Below, one piece after another: positions 52,535-61,276 of a stretch of DNA of 64,000 bases. The stretch is from Mycobacterium sp. 1164966.3 (GTDB lineage: Bacteria; Actinomycetota; Actinomycetes; Mycobacteriales; Mycobacteriaceae). A program made the position numbers and the translations under genes. The stretch spans positions 310,001 to 374,000 of the forward strand of contig NZ_LZSG01000044.1 of NCBI RefSeq assembly GCF_001665395.1, given 5' to 3'. A model generated the notes under the pieces. It was not told the DNA's origin, did no database searches, and saw nothing but the letters and a program-made list of their open reading frames with translations. How positions within the stretch are numbered: the stretch's first letter is position 1; the number at the start of each line of letters is the position of its first letter.

Positions 52535-53716
52535 TCACGGCTTCAGCATCACCTTCACCGCGCCGTCCTGCTTCTTCTGGAATATCTCGTAGGCATGCGG
52601 AGCCTCGTCGAGAGGCAGCACGTGGCTGGCGAAGGAGTCGACGCCCAGCGGATCGCCGTCGATGAGCAGCGGCATGATGTCGTCCACCCACCTCTTGACG
52701 TTGGCCTGCCCCATCCGCAAGGTGATCTGCTTGTCGAAGAGAGTGAGCATCGGCAGCGGATCGGCCATCCCGCCGTAGACCCCGGCCAACGATATCGTCC
52801 CGCCGCGGCGCACCACATCGATGGCGGAGTACAGCGCACTGAGCCGGTCCACGCCGGCGGTTTGCATCAACCGCTTGGCAAGCGCATCCGGCAATATGCC
52901 GGTGGCCTGCTGCGCCAGCCGGGCCGCCGGGGAGCCGTGCGCCTCCATCCCGACGGCGTCGATCACCGAGTCCGTGCCCCGCCCGTCGGTCAGATCCCGG
53001 ATCTGCTCGCCCAGGGTGACGTCGAGGCGGCTCAGGTCGATGGTATGGATGCCGCGCTGCGCGGCGCGGGCGAGCCGCTCGGGCACCAGGTCGACGGCGA
53101 ACACCCGGTAGCCGAGGTGGTCGGCGATGCGAGCGGCCATGTCGCCGATCGGGCCGAGGCCGAGCACGGTCACCGAGCCGCCCGGTGGGATGTCGGCGTA
53201 GGCTACTGCCTGCCAGGCCGTCGGTAGCACGTCAGACAAGTAGACGAACCGCGAATCCGGCTGTACGACAGGGACTTTGATGTGGGTGAACTGGGCTTGC
53301 GGGACGCGCAGCAATTCGGCCTGCCCACCGGGGACTTCACCATAGAGCTCCGAATAGCCGAAGAGCGCGGCTCCCATCCCCTGGTCGCGGACCTGAGTGG
53401 TTTCACATTGGGTATAGAGCTGCTTGCCGCACATGTGACAGTTGCCGCACGAGATCTGGAAGGGGATGACGACCCGGTCGCCGACGCGCAGGTCGCCTAC
53501 GTCTTTGCCGACCTCGCGGACAACTCCCATGGCCTCATGACCGAGGATGTCCCCCGGTTTCATGAAGGCGCCGAGCACTTCGTACAGGTGAAGGTCCGAC
53601 CCGCAGATATTCGTCGAGGTGACTTCGATGATGGCGTCGCTGGGCTGCTCGATCCGCGGGTCGGGGACCGTGTCAACGCGCACGTCACGCTTGCCGTGCC
53701 AGGTAACAGCTTTCAT
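52535..53716 (-). CDS. Zinc-dependent alcohol dehydrogenase (formaldehyde-dehydrogenase-like MDR)
   Basis: The protein is 393 residues from ATG 53716 with AGGAG. Catalytic zinc ligands: Cys in TNICGSDLHLY, His-Glu in GHEAMG; structural zinc: CGNCHMCGKQLYTQC. The NAD site is VLGLGPIGDMAARIA. The long form with GMGAALFGYSELYGEVPGGQAE groups with glutathione-independent formaldehyde/alcohol dehydrogenases. A consensus SigF promoter lies upstream, and the FAD reductase gene is divergent. Confidence 0.9.
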   Translation of the reverse strand: MKAVTWHGKRDVRVDTVPDPRIEQPSDAIIEVTSTNICGSDLHLYEVLGAFMKPGDILGHEAMGVVREVGKDVGDLRVGDRVVIPFQISCGNCHMCGKQLYTQCETTQVRDQGMGAALFGYSELYGEVPGGQAELLRVPQAQFTHIKVPVVQPDSRFVYLSDVLPTAWQAVAYADIPPGGSVTVLGLGPIGDMAARIADHLGYRVFAVDLVPERLARAAQRGIHTIDLSRLDVTLGEQIRDLTDGRGTDSVIDAVGMEAHGSPAARLAQQATGILPDALAKRLMQTAGVDRLSALYSAIDVVRRGGTISLAGVYGGMADPLPMLTLFDKQITLRMGQANVKRWVDDIMPLLIDGDPLGVDSFASHVLPLDEAPHAYEIFQKKQDGAVKVMLKP

Positions 53717-53744
53717 GTGGACTCCTGCTTAGACGCTTTGGCAC

Positions 53745-53769
53745 ATACCCTCGTGTCGGCCTCCGAAAC
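53745..53769 (-). promoter_or_regulatory. SigF-type promoter of the alcohol dehydrogenase
   Basis: On the minus strand GTTT (53769-53766), a 15-base spacer and GGGTAT (53750-53745). Exact consensus. A 28-base leader with AGGAG follows. Confidence 0.7.
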
Positions 53770-53794
53770 GGTTGATCTGGTTCATCCCGGGTAA
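53770..53794 (+). promoter_or_regulatory. SigF-like promoter of the FAD reductase
   Basis: GGTT at 53770-53773, a 15-base spacer and GGGTAA at 53789-53794; the -35 is imperfect. GTG 53804 follows after nine bases, the spacing seen at other leaderless SigF-like starts. Confidence 0.45.
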
Positions 53795-53803
53795 GACTTG
53801 GTG

Positions 53804-54949
53804 GTGACCGAAGCCGGACTGATCATCATGGGCAGCGGGCCGGCCGGTGTGGCCGCCGCAGCGTCGTTCCGCGAACACAATCCGCAAACGCCGGTGCGGA
53901 TGATGAGTGCCGACATCGACGTGCCCTACGCACGGCCGCCGTTGAGCAAGGAGTACTTGCGTGGCCAGACCGACGACGTCGCCCTGCATCCCGCGTCCTG
54001 GTTCGGTGATCAGGGGATTGAGCTCATCCTCGGTGCGCCGGTCGACCGCATGGACCTCAGCACGCGGACCGTTTACGCCGGCGACCAGCGCCATCCGTAT
54101 GACGTCCTGATTGTGGCGTGCGGTGCAGCGCCCGCGGCCCCGCGGGTGCCGGGCGGCCAACACGCCCTGCTGCTGCGCTCGCTGGCCGACGCGGCGGCGC
54201 TCCGTGATGCCGCCGAAACCGCAAGCTCCGCCGTGGTGATCGGCTCCGGTTTTATCGGCTGCGAGGCGGCCGCGTCACTGGCACTGCGTGGTTTGGCTGT
54301 GACTTTGATTGCCCCAGAAGAACTTCCGCAAGAGAAGCGGCTTGGCCGTCAGGCCGCCGGACGGCTGCGCGACCTGGTCACCGAAACCGGCGCGCGCCAC
54401 GTCGGCGGGGTCGCGGTCGAGGAAATCACTGACACGGGGGTACGACTGGACAACGGTGTAGCCGTCGACGGCGAGCTTGTGCTCGCCGCGACCGGAGTCG
54501 CGCCACAGAGTCGCATCGCCGCCGAAGCCGGTCTGCAGCTCCGTGACTCCCGAGTTGTCGTAGGCGCCGACATGAGTACCTCGACGCCCGGCGTATATGC
54601 CGCTGGTGACGTCGCGCTGGCATGGCACGAGGTGGCCGGCCGCCACCTGGCCATCGAACACTGGCAGGACGCGACCGACCAGGGCGCGGTGGCTGGGGCC
54701 TGTGCGGCAGGCCAACGCGCGAAGTGGGCTGAAATACCGGGGTTTTGGACTTCGATCGGTGATGCCACAGTGAAGTACCATGCCTGGGGCGATGGCTACG
54801 AGCGCAGCCGCATGCTCGAGCATCCCGATGGTTTCACCGTTTGGTATGAATCCGAAAATGCAGTGGTCGGCGTCCTCACTTACAACGCCGACGATGACTA
54901 CGACCTGGGCGAGCAGTTGATTGCCGAGAGTCGCCCTGCACCGGTTTAA
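53804..54949 (+). CDS. FAD-dependent NAD(P)H reductase (ferredoxin/rubredoxin-reductase type)
   Basis: The protein is 381 residues from GTG 53804, nine bases after a -10-like box; TTG 53798 and GTG 53801 are also in frame. Two dinucleotide folds: IIMGSGPAGVAAAASFRE for FAD and VVIGSGFIGCEAAASLALRG for NAD(P)H, with VYAAGDVALAWHE as FAD ribityl contact and a C-terminal reductase domain. It should pass electrons from NAD(P)H to a ferredoxin, rubredoxin or another redox protein; no such partner gene is adjacent. The DUF5709-like gene begins 29 bases later. Confidence 0.87.
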   Translation: MTEAGLIIMGSGPAGVAAAASFREHNPQTPVRMMSADIDVPYARPPLSKEYLRGQTDDVALHPASWFGDQGIELILGAPVDRMDLSTRTVYAGDQRHPYDVLIVACGAAPAAPRVPGGQHALLLRSLADAAALRDAAETASSAVVIGSGFIGCEAAASLALRGLAVTLIAPEELPQEKRLGRQAAGRLRDLVTETGARHVGGVAVEEITDTGVRLDNGVAVDGELVLAATGVAPQSRIAAEAGLQLRDSRVVVGADMSTSTPGVYAAGDVALAWHEVAGRHLAIEHWQDATDQGAVAGACAAGQRAKWAEIPGFWTSIGDATVKYHAWGDGYERSRMLEHPDGFTVWYESENAVVGVLTYNADDDYDLGEQLIAESRPAPV

Positions 54950-54969
54950 TCTGCCGCCATGGCGGGCAA
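54944..54969 (+). promoter_or_regulatory. SigF-like promoter of the acidic protein, leaderless
   Basis: GTTT at 54944-54947 (within the last codons of the FAD reductase), a 16-base spacer and GGGCAA at 54964-54969, nine bases before GTG 54979. Same -10 variant as the GT2 operon. Confidence 0.5.
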
Positions 54970-54978
54970 CCGGCCGTC

Positions 54979-55338
54979 GTGGAAACCGTTAATTCCGACA
55001 ACTCCGACGATATGTTGGATCAGTCTGAGAGCCTGGACTCCGACGAGGTACGCAACGACGACGGCGACGAGGTGGTCGATCCGCCCGACGAGTGGATCAC
55101 CGCGGAGGAATACGAGTCGCTGGACGACAAGCTGGCGGCCGAGACGCCGGACCAACCGGAGGCCCCGGAGGCCGAAACACCCGCAAGCGAGGCTCACGAC
55201 TCGCGGGCGGGGGGCGCTTTCAACGTAGTCAGCGACGACGACTTGGACCATATCGATCCCGACCGGCACGGCCGTGATTACGGTCAGATAGACGGAACTC
55301 CGGAAGACGGCGAATCCTTCTTCAACATCGAGCGTTAA
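54979..55338 (+). CDS. Acidic DUF5709-like protein
   Basis: The protein is 119 residues from a GTG. About a third of residues are Asp or Glu, with DEVVDPPDEWITAEEYESLDDKLAAE resembling the DUF5709 repeat (LDDKLAAE). It is probably largely disordered. Members are small cytosolic actinobacterial proteins of unknown role. SigF-like control is suggested by the promoter above. Confidence 0.7.
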   Translation: METVNSDNSDDMLDQSESLDSDEVRNDDGDEVVDPPDEWITAEEYESLDDKLAAETPDQPEAPEAETPASEAHDSRAGGAFNVVSDDDLDHIDPDRHGRDYGQIDGTPEDGESFFNIER

Positions 55339-55446
55339 CGGCGCTGCCGGTCGAATGCTGCTCCGGCTCAATACCACTCAAATCACTTAAGCCCCACGTC
55401 ACATCCTCGTCTTCAGACGCAGGTAAAAGCGTGGCTACCCCATGAC

Positions 55447-55471
55447 GTTTATGGCGGACTTAGCCGGGTAT
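55447..55471 (+). promoter_or_regulatory. SigF-type promoter of the esterase
   Basis: GTTT at 55447-55450, a 15-base spacer and GGGTAT at 55466-55471. Exact consensus. The ATG at 55470 overlaps the -10, so translation must begin downstream, at ATG 55503. Confidence 0.65.
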
Positions 55472-55502
55472 GCATTCCAATAACGTTAAGAAAGTTGACC
55501 AA

Positions 55503-56513
55503 ATGTATAGAGAAACCGCAGGTGAAGCGGTCTCCGCAGACTTGATTCCGCGTAAAATTCACCGGCGCCGCAGCGTGCAATCCGTCGCCGTAGCCGCAGG
55601 TTGCCGTGCTTTTGTGAAGAATGCCATGCGGATCTGGGCGCTTCGGCCCACCGTCAACTGGCCATTCGCTGCGATAGATTTTCTCGCCGGACTTGTGCCG
55701 TGGCGCGGACAGGCGACGATTCAGCACGTGCGACTTCCGCATTGCCGGGCCGAGTTGATCTCTGCGCAAGGCGTTTCCACGGCACGGGCAGTGCTGTACC
55801 TGCACGGCGGTGGGTTCCTGGCATGCGGATTGAACACGCACCGTTCGATGGTGGCGCGCCTATCCCGCGCCGCCGATGCGGTAGTACTCAACGTCGGCTA
55901 TCGGATGCTGCCAAGGCATGCTGTCACTGACGCCCTCGCCGATTGCGTGGACGCGCTGAAATGGCTTGGGCACCAAGGGTATCCACCGGACAGCGTGGTG
56001 GTCGCGGGTGACTCCGCGGGCGGCATGCTGGCTTTCATGCTTGCGCTGAACATGATTGAGCGCGGCGACGGCACGCCCGCTGGAATTGCCACGGTTTCAC
56101 CGCTGACCGACTTGGGTTCGTCGCGAAGGCTGGCCCATCCCAATGCGCGCCGCTGCTCGATGTTCAGCGGCCGGGTTCTACCGGTGTTCGCGAAATACGT
56201 CGAACAGTGTCATGAGCGGCTCAGCTCCGGCGGATCCCCTTGCGTGCTGGTGCCACCCGTCGATGCTGACCTGTCGCGGATGCCTCCGGTCGCGATTCAC
56301 GCCGGCGGCGACGAATTGTTGCTGCACGACGCGGAGTTGATGGCGCAGCGGCTGACCGAGGCCGGCATTCGGTGCGACCTGCACGTGTGGCAGGGACAGA
56401 TCCACGACTTTCCTTTAGCCGCAGACATTTTGCCCGAGGGACGCCAAGCGATACGCTACCTCGGCGAGTTCATCGCTGAAGTCATCGCTCCGCGCAAGCC
56501 CGTCGCAGCCTAG
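55503..56513 (+). CDS. HSL-family alpha/beta hydrolase (esterase/lipase)
   Basis: The protein is 336 residues from ATG 55503; the earlier ATG at 55470 lies within the promoter. Motifs: LYLHGGGFLACG (oxyanion HGGG), VVAGDSAGGMLAF with the nucleophile Ser, an Asp in AIHAGGDELLLHDAELM, and His in QGQIHDFPLAADI. This is the hormone-sensitive-lipase (LipN/LipW-like) group of esterases. No signal peptide. Substrate unknown, probably short-chain esters. It converges on the topoisomerase gene ten bases away. Confidence 0.87.
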   Translation: MYRETAGEAVSADLIPRKIHRRRSVQSVAVAAGCRAFVKNAMRIWALRPTVNWPFAAIDFLAGLVPWRGQATIQHVRLPHCRAELISAQGVSTARAVLYLHGGGFLACGLNTHRSMVARLSRAADAVVLNVGYRMLPRHAVTDALADCVDALKWLGHQGYPPDSVVVAGDSAGGMLAFMLALNMIERGDGTPAGIATVSPLTDLGSSRRLAHPNARRCSMFSGRVLPVFAKYVEQCHERLSSGGSPCVLVPPVDADLSRMPPVAIHAGGDELLLHDAELMAQRLTEAGIRCDLHVWQGQIHDFPLAADILPEGRQAIRYLGEFIAEVIAPRKPVAA

Positions 56514-56523
56514 CTGAGGTCGC

Positions 56524-57579
56524 TCATGCGGTCTTGGCCAGCGTGGACAGTCCAGATACATTGCCGCCCTTGGCGATTCGCCGGATCATCAATCGAGTGG
56601 CCTTTTCCAGAATCTCCTGCGCGATGTCGGGCCTGCGCGTGCGCGCCGCCCGTCGCGTCGCCGCGCCGATGGTGATGCCCTGTTCGTAGCCGGTGACGAC
56701 CCGTGGGTCTACATACGACCCGCGCGCCACTGCCGGGGTGTTGCCGAGCTCCTCGGCAACCTCTTTCATCACGGCGGTCTGGACTCGTTTGGCCACCCGC
56801 CGTGACACGGCCGGGTCCGCGTCGGCGAAGGCCGCCGCGGCGAGCACCGTCCCGTGCCAGGTCCGCAGGTCTTTGACGCTGTATTCGTCGCCCACCAGCT
56901 CCTTGAACCGGGTGTTGAGGTCTTCGGCCCGGACTTCCGTCCACTGGGATCCCGCCCGGCACACCAGCAGTCGACGTGAACGCTCGCCGTGGCGCTGCAA
57001 TGACCGCACCGCGCGGACCACCTGGGCGTCCTGGATCTCGAGCTCGCGCCGCACTCCGCTTTTGGCGGGATAGTCGAATCGCACTGTGTCACCGCGGATG
57101 GTCACGTGCTGACATTGCAGCGTGGCGATGCCGTAGGACTCGTTCTCCTCCGCGTACCGGTCACCGCCCGCGCGAAAGTAGCCTCTGTCAAGCAGATACA
57201 GCGCCAGCGCCAGCACACGGTCACGAGCCAGCCCGCGGCCCGCCAGATCGCGCGCAATCTGCTGCCGCCACGCCGGCAGTTCCTTGGACAACTCCAGTAC
57301 GCGGTCGAACTTCTCCTCGGAACGCTCCTGCTGCCAGGCCACGTGGTAGAGGTACTGGCGACGGCCGGCCGCATCGGTGCCTACAGCCTGGATATGCCCG
57401 TTGGGGTATGGGCTGATCCACACCTTCTTCCACGCCGGCGGGATGACGAGATCCTTTATGCGCTGCAAAGTCTCAGGATCGGAGACCGGATCACCCTCGG
57501 GGCCGTAGTAGGCGAAACCCTTCCCGCGGCGCTTCCGGGCGATACCCGGTTTGCTCACCACGCTACGACGCAGACGCAT
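56524..57579 (-). CDS. Type IB DNA topoisomerase (poxvirus-like)
   Basis: The protein is 351 residues. The N-terminal domain begins with GIARKRRGKGFAYYGPEGDPV, the catalytic part has KSGVRRELEI, KDLRTWHGTVLAAAAFA (Arg and His of the active site) and the nucleophile Tyr289 in VARGSYVDPRVV. It relaxes supercoils through a 3'-phosphotyrosine link. TopIB is an extra enzyme in some mycobacteria and absent from M. tuberculosis as I recall. Upstream is the terminator of the haemophore gene. Confidence 0.92.
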   Translation of the reverse strand: MRLRRSVVSKPGIARKRRGKGFAYYGPEGDPVSDPETLQRIKDLVIPPAWKKVWISPYPNGHIQAVGTDAAGRRQYLYHVAWQQERSEEKFDRVLELSKELPAWRQQIARDLAGRGLARDRVLALALYLLDRGYFRAGGDRYAEENESYGIATLQCQHVTIRGDTVRFDYPAKSGVRRELEIQDAQVVRAVRSLQRHGERSRRLLVCRAGSQWTEVRAEDLNTRFKELVGDEYSVKDLRTWHGTVLAAAAFADADPAVSRRVAKRVQTAVMKEVAEELGNTPAVARGSYVDPRVVTGYEQGITIGAATRRAARTRRPDIAQEILEKATRLMIRRIAKGGNVSGLSTLAKTA

Positions 57580-57630
57580 GACCCTTCTCCACTTCCGTTG
57601 GCTTACCAGAAGTTACCCGCGCAAGCGGAA

Positions 57631-57670
57631 GTTCATGCCTGCACGCCGCGTCCGGCGCGCAGGCATGAAC
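57631..57670 (-). terminator. Strong hairpin terminator of the haemophore gene
   Basis: GTTCATGCCTGC pairs perfectly with GCAGGCATGAAC, and after one mismatch CGCCG/CGGCG continue to a four-base loop (CGTC). The hairpin lies 25 bases past the haemophore stop and before topIB. Confidence 0.8.
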
Positions 57671-57694
57671 CTGGAACGGACCTTGCCCTGCGTA

Positions 57695-58093
57695 TCAGCC
57701 GGCCATGAACTCGTGGTAGGCGGACTCCAGACCAGGCGACAGCGCCGTCACGTTGCACTGACGCTCGGTGTCCCCGATCGGCGCCAGAATGCCGCGCAGC
57801 TCGTAGTACTCCTGCGGGTGCGCGGTGAAGTAGCTGCGCAGGTTGGCAGCCGCCTCCGGACGCGGTTGACCGTATGCGGCCGTCACCACCTGGTTGGCTC
57901 CCGGGTGGCTACCCAGGTACTGCTGCGCGGCGCCGGTCACCGATGACACGGTGGCGTTCACGCCCTCCGCGCTGCAGTCGGGCGCTGCCGCCGCCGAGGG
58001 GGCACCGACGATTCCGACGGCCAGTCCCCCGAGCAGACACCCAGCGCTGATGCCGGCCAACCGCCGGCGTGCGGGCACACTGCTGATTTTCAT
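57695..58093 (-). CDS. Secreted haemophore-related haem-binding protein (Rv0203-like)
   Basis: The protein is 132 residues. A signal peptide spans about 1-36 (basic start, hydrophobic core, SAAAA before APDC). The mature domain is all-helical with two Cys (near 39 and 112) for a disulfide, and QYLGSHPGANQVVTAAYGQP and YFTAHPQEYYELR typical of the mycobacterial haemophore family. It should carry haem outside the cell. The usual MmpL3/11 partners are not in the window. Confidence 0.85.
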   Translation of the reverse strand: MKISSVPARRRLAGISAGCLLGGLAVGIVGAPSAAAAPDCSAEGVNATVSSVTGAAQQYLGSHPGANQVVTAAYGQPRPEAAANLRSYFTAHPQEYYELRGILAPIGDTERQCNVTALSPGLESAYHEFMAG

Positions 58094-58575
58094 GATTTGT
58101 TCCTTCGGATGTTGCGACTTGATCCCTTGAGGTTCCCGATGCCCCGAAATTCAAAGTAGCCGAACACAAACCGCGCGAACCTGGCGTTCGCCCACGACGA
58201 ATGCGTCCGCACCCGGGTGAGCAGGCGACACAGTGGCGTAGACCACACAAGACCACACAAACCGCGCGTTTTCATTAAGCGGGCAACTAGACTGCGGGCT
58301 CGAAGTTGAGAATTCTCAGAATTGCGGCGCGATTCTTAGGGGTTCTTGCGGAATCCGTTACGTCCCATCGTGACCAAACCGTTATCCGTGGTGACTGGCC
58401 GCGCTCGGTGAGCCACGCCACATGTTTCGGATTCCGGCCATCCGGAAACACTGCGCGAAGCGGCATCGGACGGAAGACGTGGTTGGTTCGCGCTCCGGGC
58501 CGGGTCCGCAGGGTGTGCGACGTCGAAGAGTGGCGGCGCGCAGCCAACGAAACAAGCGATGAGAGGGAGGAATTC
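58094..58575. other. Long intergenic region with palindrome and decamer repeats
   Basis: The 482-base gap between the haemophore gene (minus) and csbD-2 (plus) has no credible gene. It contains two tandem copies of GACCACACAA (58241-58260), a perfect 12-base palindrome TGAGAATTCTCA (58307-58318), and a hairpin GTTTCGGAT/ATCCGGAAAC near 58425-58450. A full SigF-type site for csbD-2 was not found. Confidence 0.55.
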
Positions 58576-58809
58576 ATGGGCGAGAAGAGTGGCCCCCAGG
58601 AAGCCGTCGAAGGCGTCGTCGAAGGCGTCAAGGGCAAGGCGAAGGAAGTCATCGGTGCCGTGACCGGCCGTGACGATGTCAAGCGTGAGGGCCAGGCCCA
58701 GCAGGATAAGGCCGACGCCCAGCGCGACGCAGCCAAGAAGGAAGCCGAGGCGGAGGCCGCCCGCGGTGCGGCGAGCACCGCAGAAGAGCGCGAGCGGGCC
58801 AACCAGTAG
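58576..58809 (+). CDS. CsbD-family stress protein 2
   Basis: The protein is 77 residues from ATG 58576 with GAGGGAGG. It is very close to CsbD-1: the stretch QAQQDKADAQRDAAKKEAEAE is shared almost exactly. Charged, helical, no Cys. Paralogue roles are unknown; both stand at edges of stress genes. A 16-pair terminator follows. Confidence 0.87.
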   Translation: MGEKSGPQEAVEGVVEGVKGKAKEVIGAVTGRDDVKREGQAQQDKADAQRDAAKKEAEAEAARGAASTAEERERANQ

Positions 58810-58820
58810 CCAGCAGCGAG

Positions 58821-58856
58821 AAATGGCCCCAGCCCGAAATCGGGCTGGGGCCATTT
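58821..58856. terminator. Perfect 16-pair bidirectional terminator
   Basis: AAATGGCCCCAGCCCG and its exact complement flank the loop AAAT. It lies between the convergent csbD-2 (12 bases after its stop) and the membrane gene whose stop codon is at 58863, and the A/T ends give a T-tract in both directions. Confidence 0.92.
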
Positions 58857-58862
58857 ACATCG

Positions 58863-59228
58863 CTATCTTCTGAACAACGTAACCATCACCGCGACGTCGG
58901 CCAGCAACAGCAACAATCCGCACAGCGGAATGATGAAGCCCCGTCGGAGCGTGGCGGTTAAGAAGGAGAGTGCGATCGTCAGTGCGGCAACGACGGGCGC
59001 GCCGTACAGCAGGACACCGTAGAGCAGTCCGCTAGGTCCCAGCTTGGGGCATTGTGCGCCGCTGCACGCCGCCACGCTCATCGCCGCGCCGATACCGAAG
59101 ATCATCACCAGCGCCGCCAATGGCACCGTCAGCAGCGCCAGCACCCAGTTCACCCAGGCACGCCGCCGCCGACTGCGGTCGTCACTCTCGGGTGGTTGGG
59201 CTTGCGGATCTCGATCCAGACTCACCAT
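58863..59228 (-). CDS. Small three-helix membrane protein
   Basis: The protein is 121 residues. A charged N-terminus (residues 1-23) precedes helices at about 25-50, 67-88 and 97-117. Two Cys (SGAQC, AACSG) lie in the loop after the first helix. No family recognised. ATG 59228 lies nine bases after a SigF-like -10, so it is likely leaderless and stress-induced. Confidence 0.75.
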   Translation of the reverse strand: MVSLDRDPQAQPPESDDRSRRRRAWVNWVLALLTVPLAALVMIFGIGAAMSVAACSGAQCPKLGPSGLLYGVLLYGAPVVAALTIALSFLTATLRRGFIIPLCGLLLLLADVAVMVTLFRR

Positions 59229-59237
59229 GCGGGTCGC

Positions 59238-59263
59238 CTACCCGTGCTGGGTGGACTGAAAAC
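59238..59263 (-). promoter_or_regulatory. SigF-type promoter of the small membrane protein, leaderless
   Basis: On the minus strand GTTT (59263-59260), a 16-base spacer and GGGTAG (59243-59238), nine bases before ATG 59228. Confidence 0.6.
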
Positions 59264-59278
59264 CTGAGGGGGAGTTCC

Positions 59279-59815
59279 TCAACCTTCGGCCGAGCGTTGA
59301 GCCATCGCATAAGCGAGCTGAAGGAAGTCCGCCCCGGCCAGTGCGGTGAAGGTGCCCGCGACCAACCGGGTGAACCTCGGGACAAAAACCAGGCCGATGA
59401 CGAATCCGGTGGCAACCCACATGTCGAGACAGAAGGGACAGGTCAGCAGCTCACCCAAGCTGTGCCGCAGCTGGCCCGACTGTCTTGCTTCTTCATTCAC
59501 CTCCGCCGGGCCGCCGGTGCCGGCGTACTGGGTGAATGCTGCTCGCAGCGGGCTCGTCACGGCGTCCTTGGTCAGCGTTCGTGACAGCTTGTGGGTGCCC
59601 AAAGTCACCGTTATCAGGTCTTGCACCGGCCAGCGGTCGGGCAGCCTGCGACCGGTGAGGGCGGCGATCACCGTCGTGACGGTTACCAAAAGGCCGTAGA
59701 CGACCAGCACCACCAGATAGCCGACCAGCGGGCGGGGATTGTCGCCGCGATACACCTGGGCTTCGTGCCGTGCGCCGTCGACCATCTCGGCGCCGGCATC
59801 TGTGACGTCTCCCAT
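59279..59815 (-). CDS. DUF1360 membrane protein
   Basis: The protein is 178 residues with AAGGAG before the ATG. DUF1360 marks: LITVTLGTHKLSRTLTKDAVTSPLRAAFT and LLTCPFCLDMWVATGF with the CPFC pair. Membrane segments near 32-52, 125-145 and at the end. Similar to Bacillus sporulation-induced YjcA; role unknown. Confidence 0.85.
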   Translation of the reverse strand: MGDVTDAGAEMVDGARHEAQVYRGDNPRPLVGYLVVLVVYGLLVTVTTVIAALTGRRLPDRWPVQDLITVTLGTHKLSRTLTKDAVTSPLRAAFTQYAGTGGPAEVNEEARQSGQLRHSLGELLTCPFCLDMWVATGFVIGLVFVPRFTRLVAGTFTALAGADFLQLAYAMAQRSAEG

Positions 59816-59926
59816 CGCAACTCCTTCGGACGGTACCTACAGTTGAATGCTTGGCGACCAACATGTTTCGTCCGAACCAGCTCGCGTCGCCTTCGCTGTG
59901 CTCGAAATGGCTTCGGACACATTTGC

Positions 59927-60556
59927 TTACGTGTCGTATGGAGGGTATTGCCGTTGCTGCAGAACCCGTGCCAGATGCGCGGCATTGCGGGCAGCGGCCG
60001 CGGTGGCGGACGCGATCTGCTCTGGCACTTCGTCCAGATCGTTGTAGTCGGTGGATTCCATTGCCGCACCGTTCCAATAGGTGCAGCCCTGCGCCGGAAT
60101 GCTGTACCCGATGTCATTCAGGCTTTGAAACAGGTCGGCGACCACCTTGTGGGCACCGTCCTCGTTGCCGACGACGCTGACAATCGCCACCTTGCCGACC
60201 ATGGCGGGTGTGCCATCGTCATCGGTGTTGGACAGTTCTGCATCGAGGCGCTCCAGGACACGTTGCGTGACGCTCGACGCATGGCCCAGCCAGATCGGTG
60301 TGCTGATCAGCAGGATGTCAGCGCTCAGCGCCTTGCGCCGGATCTGTGGCCACTCATCGCCGGGACCCATGTCGTCTTCGACACCCGGTGCGATGGCATG
60401 GTCGACGCAACGAATCAGCTCGCATTCAACGTCGGCGTCCCTCAGTTCCTTGGCCACGTGCTCGGCCATCAGGGCGCTGCTGGACGGGGCGGGACTGGGT
60501 TTCAGGCTGCACACCAGTCCGAGCGCGCGCAGGGGCAACTTCGTCTCATCGGCCAT
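59927..60556 (-). CDS. NAD(P)H-dependent FMN reductase/flavodoxin-fold protein
   Basis: The protein is 209 residues from ATG 60556, which is nine bases after a consensus SigF -10. The flavodoxin-like fold shows ALGLVCSLKPSPAPSSSALM (phosphate-binding), STPIWLGHASSVTQRVLERLD and VVGNEDGAHKVVADL. It should reduce FMN or quinones using NAD(P)H. The start lies upstream of any ribosome-binding site, in line with a leaderless mRNA. Confidence 0.85.
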   Translation of the reverse strand: MADETKLPLRALGLVCSLKPSPAPSSSALMAEHVAKELRDADVECELIRCVDHAIAPGVEDDMGPGDEWPQIRRKALSADILLISTPIWLGHASSVTQRVLERLDAELSNTDDDGTPAMVGKVAIVSVVGNEDGAHKVVADLFQSLNDIGYSIPAQGCTYWNGAAMESTDYNDLDEVPEQIASATAAAARNAAHLARVLQQRQYPPYDT

Positions 60557-60565
60557 CCCGAACCC

Positions 60566-60591
60566 ATACCCGCCGTTCGCGCGACGAAAAC
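60566..60591 (-). promoter_or_regulatory. SigF-type promoter of the FMN reductase, leaderless
   Basis: On the minus strand GTTT (60591-60588), a 16-base spacer and GGGTAT (60571-60566), nine bases before ATG 60556. Exact consensus. Confidence 0.7.
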
Positions 60592-60665
60592 ACCAGCTCA
60601 GAGCCCACTTTCGAGGTGGTCCGGGAACCGTTGGCCGCCAAGATGATTCGAAGCAGGAACAATGC

Positions 60666-61274
60666 CTAGCGGCTGCGGCGCGTCTTGGTTTGTCGTCTCG
60701 AATCAGTGCAAAGGATACGCCGTACGGCAGCTTCCAGATGGTCGGCGACCTCGCGGTAGGACATCGTGCCACTGGCGGCGCGGACCATTACGCCGACATA
60801 GATCAGCTCGAGGAGCACGACGGATTCCGGATCTCCGTCCTCGCCGACGGCGGAGGCGAGCAGGTCGCGCACGAAGCGGCCCATCTGCATGCGAAGGAGT
60901 TCCACGTCCGGATCACCACTGTTCATGGTGACCGCCACGGCGTGGGCCAATGCCGGCTCGTCACCGACGATGAACGCCAGATCGCGCAAAACGGCCGCCA
61001 CCCGCTCGACCACGTCGGATTCATCGCGGGCCGGCTCGATGCTCGACATCCGCCGCCAGAAGACCTCGGCGATCAGGTGTTCTTTGGAGGAGAAGTACGT
61101 GTAGGCGGTTGCGCGGGCCAGTCCGGCCTGTGCGGCCACCGCCTGCAGCGTGAGCTCTTGGTAGCCGACGTCGCGGAGCACCTCGAGAGTGGCCCGCCCG
61201 AGTTTCAAGACGGTGTCGGCGCGCTTGCCGGTGAAGCGGCGACGCGCTGACTCGACCGACATACCGTTGGACAT
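60666..61274 (-). CDS. TetR-family regulator near acyltransferase genes
   Basis: The protein is 202 residues from ATG 61274 (upstream GTG 61298 is in frame). The DNA-binding helices are LTLQAVAAQAGLARATAYTYFSSKEHL at about 42-68 (key ATAYTYFSSKEHL). The ligand domain shows no known marks. The ATG is eight bases after a -10-like TAGCGT and touches the palindrome GTCTAGAC, so it is probably leaderless and self-regulated. The acyltransferase gene lies upstream in the same direction. Confidence 0.82.
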   Translation of the reverse strand: MSNGMSVESARRRFTGKRADTVLKLGRATLEVLRDVGYQELTLQAVAAQAGLARATAYTYFSSKEHLIAEVFWRRMSSIEPARDESDVVERVAAVLRDLAFIVGDEPALAHAVAVTMNSGDPDVELLRMQMGRFVRDLLASAVGEDGDPESVVLLELIYVGVMVRAASGTMSYREVADHLEAAVRRILCTDSRRQTKTRRSR

Positions 61275-61276
61275 GT

